NCBI GenBank assembly: GCA_023436305.1
Contig: JAEZJQ010000053.1
Span: 1 to 7,466, forward strand
Reading direction: 5' to 3'
Source of the DNA: Bacillota bacterium
GTDB taxonomy: Bacteria > Bacillota > UBA4882 > UBA8346
Length of the DNA stretch: 7,466 bases
Part shown: positions 1-5,723 of the stretch, one piece after another
Numbering within the stretch: the first letter of the stretch is position 1
Layout: the number at the start of each line of letters is the position of its first letter
Notes under the pieces: model-generated
Database searches by the model: none
Told to the model about the DNA's origin: nothing
Seen by the model: only the letters and a program-made list of their open reading frames with translations
Position numbers and translations under genes: made by a program

Positions 1-303
1 TATGATTTAATGAATGAAACCACTGTTTTAAATGAATCCCTGGCCGGGAATATGGATAAGATTCGATCCGAAATTGACTGTGCAATGAAAAATGACTTTG
101 ATCCCGCGCTTAAAAAGACCTTAAACAATATTTCAAACATTATCGATCAATCATCAATCATTGTCAAAAAAATCAAAGAAAAAGCTGATATAATCGGGAT
201 CTACGAAGAAACCTTGCTTCAAAAGAAGCATGATGAATTATTAAGCAAATTTAGTTTAACAAATAAAGAAAAGGAAATTCAATGTTCAATTTGTTTCCAC
301 TAA
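1..303 (+). CDS. Small helical protein of unknown function, probably truncated at the window's left edge
   Basis: I do not recognise this protein. The frame is open from base 1. An ATG lies at position 10, but the nine bases before it contain no Shine-Dalgarno-like sequence, so the gene probably starts upstream of the window. From that ATG the visible part is 97 residues. It is polar and almost entirely helix-forming, rich in Lys, Glu, Asn and Ile, with a likely coiled-coil or helical-bundle stretch around residues 35-85. There is no signal peptide, membrane segment or catalytic motif. The last 22 bases overlap the start of the histidine kinase gene, and the kinase's ribosome binding site (AAGGAA, 271-276) lies inside this frame. 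This suggests translational coupling. A role as an accessory or input protein for the two-component system is an inference from position only. Confidence 0.6.
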   Translation, partial: YDLMNETTVLNESLAGNMDKIRSEIDCAMKNDFDPALKKTLNNISNIIDQSSIIVKKIKEKADIIGIYEETLLQKKHDELLSKFSLTNKEKEIQCSICFH

Positions 304-1670
304 TACTTTTTGTATCAGCCTGTATTATTTCGGTATTACTTTTTCTGACCCGCTCCAAAAATCAAACCAATTACTGGTACGGCGGGTTCATTCTGTCGCT
401 GGGGCTCGGCCTGCTGGCCGAATTTTTAGATCCCAGGCCCATGGTTCATGCGGCCGAATACATCAGACCCATGGAATTGCTGGCCCGTTTTTGCTCGGCG
501 TTGAGTTACCGCTTGAGTCCGTATTTTTTCCTGTTAGTCGGGATTAGCGTTTTGAAATTCGCCAAACCGCAATTAAAAAAGATTTTGTATTTATTGCTAC
601 TGGCGCCGGTAATTGGATCATTTATTTACGACTTGTTTTATTGGAACAAAGGTTTTGTATTGATATACCCCGACTATAGCCCGGATTTTTGGGCCCTGGT
701 ATTCTGGGGTATCGCCTACGGCATAACCGGAAATTTCTTGCTTTTTTACGCTTTTGTATCCGAAAAAAATCGGGAGGAAAAGTCCCGTGCTTTGATAATG
801 TTTCTTATTACCCTGCCATCCCTTTATCCGTTATACACCGCGTTTATATTGCCGTTAAAAACAGTTGGCCGTCATGATTTCACGGGGGTTACCAATATCT
901 TCAGTCTCACGGTGATTGTCATGTTTTTGGTATTTGCCTTTAAGTACGGTTTTTTAGGGATTAAATTGAGTGTGGAACGGAATTACCGGGAAAATTCCTT
1001 GAAATCAATCACTTCCGGAACGGCGATCCTAATGCATAGCGTTAAAAATGAGATCAGTAAAATCGACTACGCGGTGGAGACCCTGAAAAAGTTAAATACT
1101 GGGCAACTTTCCGTAGAAGTGGCGGATATCATCCTGGAATCCACCGATCATCTGTCCAAAATGGTGGCCGGGATTTACGGGCAAGTCCAAGAGATTATTT
1201 TGAACAAAGAAGACCACGATCTCCTGGAGATTGTTGATTCATCCCTGGAATCGTTCAAATTTTTATTGGAAGATAAAAATATCCAAATCATCAAGAAGTA
1301 TGAAGGCGATTTTACGGTAAATTGCGATAAAACCCACCTGAAAGAAGCCATCCGGAATATCATTAAAAATTCCGTCGAAGCCATGAATGAAAATGGGATA
1401 ATCCATATCCACATTTACCGGCAGAAACGGTTTGTAAAAATAATCATCAAGGACAATGGCGCCGGAATCCGCGCAGAAAACCTGCCCCATATTTTTGAAC
1501 CGTTTTTCTCCACCAAGAAAACATCATCCAATTTGGGCCTTGGTTTATCGTATTGTTACAACGTAATGGTTAAACATAACGGTTTATTGGAGATTCACAG
1601 CCGTAAAAAGTCCGGCGCTTGTGTTATTTTAAGTTTACCGATTCGTAAAGCCAAAAGTCAACGAAACTGA
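282..1670 (+). CDS. Seven-helix membrane sensor histidine kinase
   Basis: This is a sensor kinase that would autophosphorylate on a histidine and pass the phosphate to a response regulator, most likely the one encoded next. The 462-residue protein begins with about seven hydrophobic segments (roughly residues 4-22, 32-48, 79-96, 99-118, 135-160, 170-190, 204-224) and has no large extracytoplasmic domain, so sensing is probably within the membrane or by a partner. The cytoplasmic half has a phosphoacceptor candidate H252 in the motif MHSVKNE, then a GHKL-type ATPase: N box with N359 and N363, G1 box DNGAGI (391-396), F box FEPFF (405-409) and G2 box GLGLS (419-423). All ATP-binding motifs look intact. 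The start is supported by AAGGAA at 271-276, five bases before the ATG. The H box is not the HisKA_3 type usually paired with NarL-type regulators. The stimulus cannot be inferred. Confidence 0.93.
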   Translation: MFNLFPLILFVSACIISVLLFLTRSKNQTNYWYGGFILSLGLGLLAEFLDPRPMVHAAEYIRPMELLARFCSALSYRLSPYFFLLVGISVLKFAKPQLKKILYLLLLAPVIGSFIYDLFYWNKGFVLIYPDYSPDFWALVFWGIAYGITGNFLLFYAFVSEKNREEKSRALIMFLITLPSLYPLYTAFILPLKTVGRHDFTGVTNIFSLTVIVMFLVFAFKYGFLGIKLSVERNYRENSLKSITSGTAILMHSVKNEISKIDYAVETLKKLNTGQLSVEVADIILESTDHLSKMVAGIYGQVQEIILNKEDHDLLEIVDSSLESFKFLLEDKNIQIIKKYEGDFTVNCDKTHLKEAIRNIIKNSVEAMNENGIIHIHIYRQKRFVKIIIKDNGAGIRAENLPHIFEPFFSTKKTSSNLGLGLSYCYNVMVKHNGLLEIHSRKKSGACVILSLPIRKAKSQRN

Positions 1671-1692
1671 TAATTCCTGGGGGTAATCGATT

Positions 1693-2340
1693 GTGGAGCC
1701 GGAAGAATATCGTGATAAAATTCGGATCGTCATGGTTGACGATGATTTGGATTGGATTCGTTTATTAACCATTAATATTCATAGCGTTGAAAATGACATT
1801 ATGATTGCCGGATCGGCTTCCACAGTTGAAAAAGCCATCGAAGTGGTTAAAATTATGGAACCCGATGTGGTATTACTCGATATTAATCTGACTGAAAACC
1901 GGTATGACGGTATTGAGGCGGCGTATGAGATAACCAAGATCAGCAATGCCAAGATCATTATGTTGACCCGTTTTTTTGATGAAGATTTGATCCGGAACTC
2001 TTTTATCGCCGGCGCGGTAAATTACTTATCAAAATCGGAGGCCAAGCGGATACCGGATGTTATCCGGACTATCTATAAAAAGACTTCGGCTGTGGAGATT
2101 TTGGCCAGGGATTATGGCAGGCTAAAAAACAGTGAACGTAAGGAAAAGTTATTAAGTATATTAAGCGATTCCGAAAAAGAAGTGATGAATCTGTATATCA
2201 AGGGCTATAAACGGAAAGAAATCGCTTTAAGTCTCGGGAAAACCGAAGATACCATTAAAAATCAAGTGAACAGCAGTTTGCGAAAACTGAGAATCGGAAA
2301 CCGAAAAGAGTTATTGGAAAAGCTGGCGGTTCGATTCTAA
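1693..2340 (+). CDS. NarL/FixJ-family response regulator with LuxR-type DNA-binding domain
   Basis: This is a transcription regulator expected to be phosphorylated by the adjacent kinase. Its 215 residues match the family length. The receiver domain (about 10-130) has the acidic pocket D16-D17-D18, phosphoacceptor D63 in LLDINL, switch residue T92 and conserved K114 in YLSKS. A linker leads to a C-terminal LuxR-type helix-turn-helix (about 157-200), with the usual LSxxEKEV opening and a recognition helix around EDTIKNQVNSSLRKL. All catalytic receiver residues are present, so it should be phosphorylatable. The start is a GTG, chosen because a GGGGG run (1679-1683) lies about nine bases upstream and the receiver domain begins directly afterwards. 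The gene starts 22 bases after the kinase stop codon, indicating one operon. Target promoters cannot be identified here. Confidence 0.93.
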   Translation: MEPEEYRDKIRIVMVDDDLDWIRLLTINIHSVENDIMIAGSASTVEKAIEVVKIMEPDVVLLDINLTENRYDGIEAAYEITKISNAKIIMLTRFFDEDLIRNSFIAGAVNYLSKSEAKRIPDVIRTIYKKTSAVEILARDYGRLKNSERKEKLLSILSDSEKEVMNLYIKGYKRKEIALSLGKTEDTIKNQVNSSLRKLRIGNRKELLEKLAVRF

Positions 2341-2427
2341 AATTCACTTTATTTTATCGAATCACAATCATCGGATACAAAATGCCGTCGCATTCATTGC
2401 CGTTTGGATTTTTCGGGGGAGATACGC

Positions 2428-3291
2428 ATGAAGTTAGCGGTTAATTTTTCTGAGTCTTTACTCCTGTTGTTAAAGGAAAAACCCGGCCTTCCCCTTGATT
2501 ATATCAAATTACCCACGGTCCCATTCCCCGAATGTTGGACTCAATTTGATCAAGGCCGGAAATACCGGAAATTGCTCCCGCATATAACGCAACCCGGAAT
2601 CCTCGATGTATGCCATCCTCAAATAGAACTGGATTTTAACGGGTCATTGATATCGAAAGTCATCCGCCAGACGGCTCCGCCGCATTTATCCACTCATTTG
2701 GAAGCAACTTTGAATTATTTCCCGGAATTAAAAAGCTACCTGCATCACAAACACCCCATGGCCGGCAAGGAATTAAAAAAACGGATACTCCACAATATTA
2801 TGGCGGTGAAAGAAAAAATAAACATCCCGTTAATATTGGAAAACAGTCCGTATTACTCCTGGTATTGGTGCTACCGGATGGGATCGGAACCGGAATTTAT
2901 TACCGAGATATGTGAATCCGGCGATTGCGGGCTGCTGTTGGATATTGCCCACGCCCGGATAAGCGCCGGTTATCTTAAAATCGATGTCCGGGATTATATA
3001 TATCATTTGCCGCTTTCCCGGGTGAAAGAGATTCATATGGCGGGTATTTTGGAATCGCCCCTCGGATTTTGGGATTCGCACACCTTGTTCCGGGAAATTG
3101 ATTATCAATTATTACAATTTGTTCTCAACCACACCCAACCGGAAATCGTAACCATCGAATACGGTGGATATCCCGATCGGGAATGGAATCCACTGAATAA
3201 TGGTTATGTTGAATGCTTGCGAAACAATCCCGAAGAGTTACGGGAAATGATTGATAGAGTAAATACTATTTTGAAACAATTTTCTCCATGA
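2428..3291 (+). CDS. DUF692/MNIO-like TIM-barrel protein, divergent putative metalloenzyme
   Basis: The 287-residue protein resembles the DUF692 (MNIO) family within the xylose-isomerase-like TIM-barrel superfamily. MNIO enzymes use two or three iron ions for oxidative changes to peptides, usually at cysteine or aspartate. Family-like landmarks are the first strand plus helix (residues 2-30), THL with H90 where the family has SEHL, EN at 138-139, LLLDIAH with D172 and H175, EIHMAG with H203, DSH with D216 and H218, and IEY with E244. Differences are notable: the early His of strand 2 appears to be D60, and the position after the strand-5 Asp reads IAH, closer to PF01261 sugar isomerases. Start: ATG 2428 is preceded by GGGGGAG (2415-2421) at good spacing; an in-frame TTG at 2404 has no such site. 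No precursor peptide or partner is visible nearby. It lies 87 bases after the regulator with no terminator between. The substrate is unknown. Confidence 0.75.
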   Translation: MKLAVNFSESLLLLLKEKPGLPLDYIKLPTVPFPECWTQFDQGRKYRKLLPHITQPGILDVCHPQIELDFNGSLISKVIRQTAPPHLSTHLEATLNYFPELKSYLHHKHPMAGKELKKRILHNIMAVKEKINIPLILENSPYYSWYWCYRMGSEPEFITEICESGDCGLLLDIAHARISAGYLKIDVRDYIYHLPLSRVKEIHMAGILESPLGFWDSHTLFREIDYQLLQFVLNHTQPEIVTIEYGGYPDREWNPLNNGYVECLRNNPEELREMIDRVNTILKQFSP

Positions 3292-3330
3292 TAATTGATT
3301 GCCACTCAATAATCGTTTCATACAGAGCTT

Positions 3331-3370
3331 ACAATAAAAATCCTAAAATATTAGGATCTTTATTATTGTT
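3331..3370 (+). terminator. Rho-independent-type terminator after the MNIO-like gene
   Basis: A hairpin lies 40 bases past the stop codon. ATCCTAA (3340-3346) pairs with TTAGGAT (3351-3357) across the loop AATA. The stem extends outward through mostly A-T pairs (3333-3338 with 3359-3364) with a single A-C mismatch. A T-rich run follows. The stem is long but AT-rich, so it is weaker than a GC stem. Its near symmetry could also let it act in the other direction. Confidence 0.6.
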
Positions 3371-3388
3371 GGGCCTAAAATGTTATGC

Positions 3389-3417
3389 CTTACATAAAAA
3401 AGGCTTTTATATATAAT
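3389..3417 (+). promoter_or_regulatory. Possible sigma-A-type promoter for the NYN gene
   Basis: CTTACA (3389-3394, four of six matches to TTGACA) is followed after 17 bases by a perfect TATAAT (3412-3417). A second TATAAT directly follows at 3418-3423. Transcription would begin near 3424 and give a leader of about 97 bases before the NYN start codon. The match is by eye in a very AT-rich stretch, so a chance hit is possible. Confidence 0.4.
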
Positions 3418-3452
3418 TATAATAGTATAAAAAATCTTAAATTACGCACACG

Positions 3453-3464
3453 AATCAATTGATT
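3453..3464 (+). promoter_or_regulatory. 12-bp perfect palindrome in the NYN leader
   Basis: AATCAATTGATT is a perfect 12-base palindrome, lying in the predicted leader about 57 bases before the NYN start codon. A related half-site, ATCAATTAAT, follows at about 3483. Such spacing could reflect an operator for a dimeric regulator. An alternative reading is that TTGATT (3459-3464) and TATCAA (3482-3487), 17 bases apart, form a weak second promoter. Short AT palindromes also occur by chance. Confidence 0.25.
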
Positions 3465-3520
3465 ATAGTCCTAACATTACCTATCAATTAATACATTATT
3501 ATGAGGTTTGGAACGCGGGA

Positions 3521-4399
3521 ATGTTTCTATCCTACACTAATCCGAAAGGCCGGGTACATACATTGGACAATCAACTAATTCAATTAAAAAGCAGGCAACT
3601 CAAGGCCATGGTCTATGTCGATTACGAAAACATCCTGGAACTGCTGAAAGTATACGGCAAGGACCCGCTGGAAATCGATTTTTTCAGGGTGATTCAAGCC
3701 CGGCTGGCGGTAGCCGGAGTCAAGATCATTGACATTATGGTCTACGGCAATTTTGAGAAAAAAACCGCCGGCGGCAATCAACAAACCTTTTTGCGGGCTA
3801 TGGGGCTCCAGACCCGCCACGCCTCCAACAACGGCAAAAATTCCGGCGACCTGGAACTGACGGTGGACGCCTTAAAGGACTTGTTTAAAAATCCCACCAT
3901 TGACATCTTCGTCATTATTTCCAGCGACCGGGACATTATTCCGCTGTTAAAGGCCATCAAATATGAGAATAAACTTTCTTACGTCTATTCCACCCAAAAC
4001 GGGTTCAATCAAATCGTGGCCAAATACGCTGATTTTCATGAATACATCGAAGCCATTTTTCAGCTGGTCCTGCCGGAGCCGCCGCGCCTTATCCAAGGTT
4101 TGGCCGGCGGCCCCGGCGATATTGATCCGGAGACCGTAAACCCCGAAAATATCCAACAAGCCCGGGAGGTGGCGCATTATTTTTATCATTCGCGCATCTG
4201 GGCCAAGTCATCCATCCTGGGTAAACCGGTAAGTTTAAAAGGCTATCTGGATGTAGTGGCCAGGGTGGTCAAGCGATCCCCGGAGAATGTTTTCAATGAT
4301 TTTAAACTGGCGCATTCGCTAAAGTTGATCACCATCTATCGGGATCCGGAGCGGGGCTTATGTTTAAAAGAAGGGGAACAGATGGAGAAAATCAGGTAG
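3521..4399 (+). CDS. NYN-domain (PIN-like) protein, putative RNase
   Basis: The 292-residue protein carries an NYN domain (LabA/DUF88 type), a PIN-like fold usually found in metal-dependent ribonucleases. Visible motifs are YVDYEN with D34 (strand 1), SGDLELTVD with D110 and D116 (middle acidic cluster), and SSDRD with D136 and D138, so the acidic metal-binding set looks complete. The domain spans about residues 28-180. A Pro/Gly-rich linker (184-206) follows, then a helical C-terminal region (about 207-285) that could be a winged-helix or other nucleic-acid-binding module. The ATG at 3521 has only a weak GCGGGA upstream. Met30, just before the first domain strand, is an alternative start, though the extra 29 residues are plausible. 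The gene probably shares a transcript with the next one, 76 bases downstream. The RNA target is unknown, and nuclease activity is inferred from family membership. Confidence 0.85.
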   Translation: MFLSYTNPKGRVHTLDNQLIQLKSRQLKAMVYVDYENILELLKVYGKDPLEIDFFRVIQARLAVAGVKIIDIMVYGNFEKKTAGGNQQTFLRAMGLQTRHASNNGKNSGDLELTVDALKDLFKNPTIDIFVIISSDRDIIPLLKAIKYENKLSYVYSTQNGFNQIVAKYADFHEYIEAIFQLVLPEPPRLIQGLAGGPGDIDPETVNPENIQQAREVAHYFYHSRIWAKSSILGKPVSLKGYLDVVARVVKRSPENVFNDFKLAHSLKLITIYRDPERGLCLKEGEQMEKIR

Positions 4400-4475
4400 A
4401 CAACTTTCCTTGAACCAAAACCGGAACATGGAGCAAGAAAATGCCGAATTCGACCTCAAGGAATGAACCATCAAC

Positions 4476-4751
4476 ATGAAAGAAATATTAACCTGCAATA
4501 TATGGACAGGCCTTAAAATTAAAGTAGTGATTGACCGGGACACCGGGGAATTTGTTTTGTTCAACTCCCGTTTCCGGTTAAATATCCTGGACAATCAAGC
4601 GTTTCTGATGGAATGTGACATGGGAATCGAAATTTTTACCGGCTGCCGGCGCGGAAACGTTTGGTGTTTTAAAGAGTTTGACTTTGCCGGGGAAGATCAA
4701 GATCCGTATATTGCCGTGATTCAGATTCTTTATGATGTTGGGCAATACTAG
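4476..4751 (+). CDS. 91-residue hypothetical protein
   Basis: I do not recognise this protein. It is small, acidic and probably strand-rich, with alternating hydrophobic residues in its first half (for example KIKVVID, residues 14-20) and four cysteines (7, 47, 57, 64). No signal peptide or membrane segment is visible. The start is uncertain: AAGGA at 4458-4462 lies 13 bases before the ATG, longer than ideal. The gene begins 76 bases after the NYN gene with no terminator between, and a strong terminator follows 30 bases after its stop. It is therefore probably the second and last gene of the NYN transcript. A functional link to the NYN protein is suggested by position only. Its codon use resembles its neighbours, which supports it being real. 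Confidence 0.6.
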   Translation: MKEILTCNIWTGLKIKVVIDRDTGEFVLFNSRFRLNILDNQAFLMECDMGIEIFTGCRRGNVWCFKEFDFAGEDQDPYIAVIQILYDVGQY

Positions 4752-4780
4752 TAATAAACTTGATAATTTATTATTCTTTG

Positions 4781-4809
4781 AAGACCGGGTTTTTTGGCCC
4801 GGTTTTATT
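4781..4809 (+). terminator. Strong rho-independent terminator of the NYN unit
   Basis: AAGACCGGG (4781-4789) pairs with CCCGGTTTT (4798-4806), with one G-T pair at 4783/4804, around the loop TTTTTTGG. The T-rich tail TTTTATT (4803-4809) overlaps the outer stem. The six-base GC-rich core and the position 30 bases after a stop codon make this a convincing intrinsic terminator. Confidence 0.85.
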
Positions 4810-4836
4810 GTAGTATGCGCGACGGGGTACTGACTT

Positions 4837-4989
4837 GAGAGAGGGAACCGCCAAAGTATCAGATGATAAACGGTTTACTAAAAATGAGTTAAAAGGCCTA
4901 AATGCGTAGCTTGCCTCTATCGTAATATGCCGGCAATCGTTACTGGATAGCAATTTCCATCTCTTGAAAGCCTCGCGAGAGAGGGGACC
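4837..4989. other. Hairpin-rich non-coding stretch bounded by a 13-base direct repeat
   Basis: This stretch between the terminator and the composite repeat has no convincing gene on either strand. It shows consecutive inverted repeats. AACCG (4846-4850) pairs with CGGTT (4871-4875), enclosing TATC/GATA. AGGC (4894-4897) pairs with GCCT (4913-4916). CTATC-GTAA (4917-4925) pairs with TTAC-TG-GATAG (4940-4950), nine pairs with a two-base bulge. TCTCT (4960-4964) pairs with AGAGA (4978-4982). GAGAGAGGGAACC (4837-4849) recurs as GAGAGAGGGGACC (4977-4989). It could be a structured RNA, or the remains of a mobile or repeated element. I could not match it to a known riboswitch. Confidence 0.3.
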
Positions 4990-5238
4990 CTGAAAACTCT
5001 AGCAAATCGATATTTATAAACCATAAATATTTTAAATTCCAATCAAATCAAGAACACAACAGTCATAAAGCAACAAAAACCCAGTATACCATTCTCTTCC
5101 GGGTTATTCACCGGGACCCTGAATTTAGATCCGTACCACAATAGTAGTACGCTTCGGAATTTGTAATGTAATGTTAAGACGTGTAATAGTTTCCGCACCG
5201 TGAAAGGCTACTTTAGTGAAAATTTGATTACCCATCCG
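4990..5238. other. AT-rich non-coding spacer
   Basis: No gene is supported here. One short AT hairpin is visible, ATATTTAT (5010-5017) with ATAAATAT (5023-5030), followed by TTT; it is too weak to call a terminator. GAAAGGCT at 5202-5209 has an inverted copy, AGCCTTTC, at 5546-5553. This suggests that the composite repeat at 5239-5519 may extend outward to about 5202-5553, although the DNA between each outer pair and the inner repeat is poorly matched. Confidence 0.4.
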
Positions 5239-5264
5239 GACCTATCCCCCAGCCCCTTCCCTCG

Positions 5265-5380
5265 GTAAAAATATACTGTTCAATCTGGAGGGAAGGGGAG
5301 TGCTTTCGTTAAAATATACTGTTCAATCCGGAGGGAAGAGAAAAATGCTTCGTTAGAATATCCTGGCAAATCGGGGGGGG
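5265..5380 (+). repeat. Left tandem array, three units of about 43 bases
   Basis: Units start near 5265, 5308 and 5352. The first two share ATATACTGTTCAATC exactly (from 5271 and 5314, period 43) and a following GGAGGGAAG. The third is diverged (ATATCCTGGCAAATC from 5358) and runs into the central G tract. Decay toward the centre suggests old duplication. Confidence 0.7.
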
Positions 5381-5385
5381 GGATC

Positions 5386-5478
5386 CCCCCTTCCCTCCGA
5401 ATATCAGTCAACGCCGACACCCCCTTCCCTCCGAATATCAGCCAACGCCGACACCCCCTTCCTTCCGAATATCAGCCA
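5386..5478 (-). repeat. Right tandem array, 34-base period
   Basis: Two full units and one partial unit start at 5386, 5420 and 5454. Each begins CCCCCTTCC(C/T)TCCGAATATCAG on the plus strand, and the first two end in CAACGCCGACA. Units differ at only one or two positions, so this array is much better preserved than the left one. The G-rich core lies on the minus strand, opposite to the left array. Confidence 0.8.
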
Positions 5479-5493
5479 AAAACAACTCACCGA

Positions 5494-5512
5494 GGGAAGG
5501 GGGCCGGGGGGG
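5494..5512 (+). other. Potential G-quadruplex tract
   Basis: GGG-AA-GGGGG-CC-GGGGGGG lies in the right terminal inverted repeat. The last run of seven can supply two G-triplets, giving the four runs needed for an intramolecular quadruplex with short loops. The left terminal repeat carries the complementary C-rich form, with shorter runs. No function is demonstrated. Confidence 0.4.
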
Positions 5513-5667
5513 TTAGGTCGTTTTTAGGCCCCCATTACCAACTACAGCCTTTCGTAAGTAACTTTTAACAGAATCCGATTTTCCTTTCAGCCTGGACAGA
5601 ATAAATCTCCATAATATTTAGTCATCTCCCTAACGCCCAACAAAGTTCAATTAATAATTAAAACCGC

Positions 5668-5695
5668 TAATCTCTTCGGTAAAATCATCCGATAA
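5668..5695 (+). promoter_or_regulatory. Possible sigma-28 (SigD)-type flagellar promoter
   Basis: TAAT (5668-5671) is followed after 16 bases by TCCGATAA (5688-5695). The SigD consensus is TAAA, about 15 bases, then GCCGATAT, so the matches are three of four and six of eight. The element lies 28 bases before the fliK start, in front of a flagellar gene pair, which supports it. A lone CCGATA match can occur by chance. Confidence 0.4.
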
Positions 5696-5710
5696 ATAAA
5701 AATAGACGAA

Positions 5711-5719
5711 GGGAGGTGA
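5711..5719 (+). promoter_or_regulatory. Strong ribosome binding site of fliK
   Basis: GGGAGGTGA is almost perfectly complementary to the 3' end of 16S rRNA, with seven bases between the GGAGG core and the ATG at 5724. It fixes the fliK start. Confidence 0.85.
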
Positions 5720-5723
5720 ATTT

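Larger units (their letters stand above)
5239..5519. repeat. Composite inverted-repeat element with head-to-head short repeat arrays
   Basis: The left end (5239-5266) runs from GACCTA to CCCTCGGT. The right end (5489-5519) is its near-perfect reverse complement, with a few extra bases in the C/G runs. Inside are two opposed arrays. The left array has three units of about 43 bases (from 5265, 5308 and 5352) with cores such as ATACTGTTCAATC followed by GGAGGGAAG. The right array has nearly three units of 34 bases (from 5386, 5420 and 5454) reading CCCCCTTCCCTCCGAATATC on the plus strand. The two arrays share a GGAGGGAAGGGG core in opposite orientation and meet at G10-AT-C6 (5373-5390). The whole could fold into a long imperfect hairpin. 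There is no transposase, so it is probably a non-autonomous dispersed intergenic repeat (MITE- or REP-like). That class is inferred. Confidence 0.75.

Noticed and set aside
2382..2444. 20-codon ATG frame just before the MNIO-like gene, considered as a possible RiPP precursor
   Set aside because: There is no ribosome binding site, it overlaps the start of the enzyme gene, and it contains no cysteine. Precursor status is not supported.
4410..4466. 18-codon TTG-initiated mini-frame between the NYN gene and the small protein
   Set aside because: It is very short, has a weak start context and no recognisable content. It could be a leader peptide but cannot be supported.
4771..4953. Open frame of 60 codons on the minus strand
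   Set aside because: It runs through the terminator and hairpin-rich DNA, has no good ribosome binding site, and its composition is not convincingly protein-like. It is most likely a chance frame.
4837..4989. c-di-GMP or other known riboswitch
   Set aside because: I could not find the conserved core motifs of a class I recognise, and no gene starts directly downstream.
5265..5478. CRISPR array
   Set aside because: The repeats are adjacent with short fixed periods and no unique spacers of uniform length, the two halves are in opposite orientation, and no cas gene is present.
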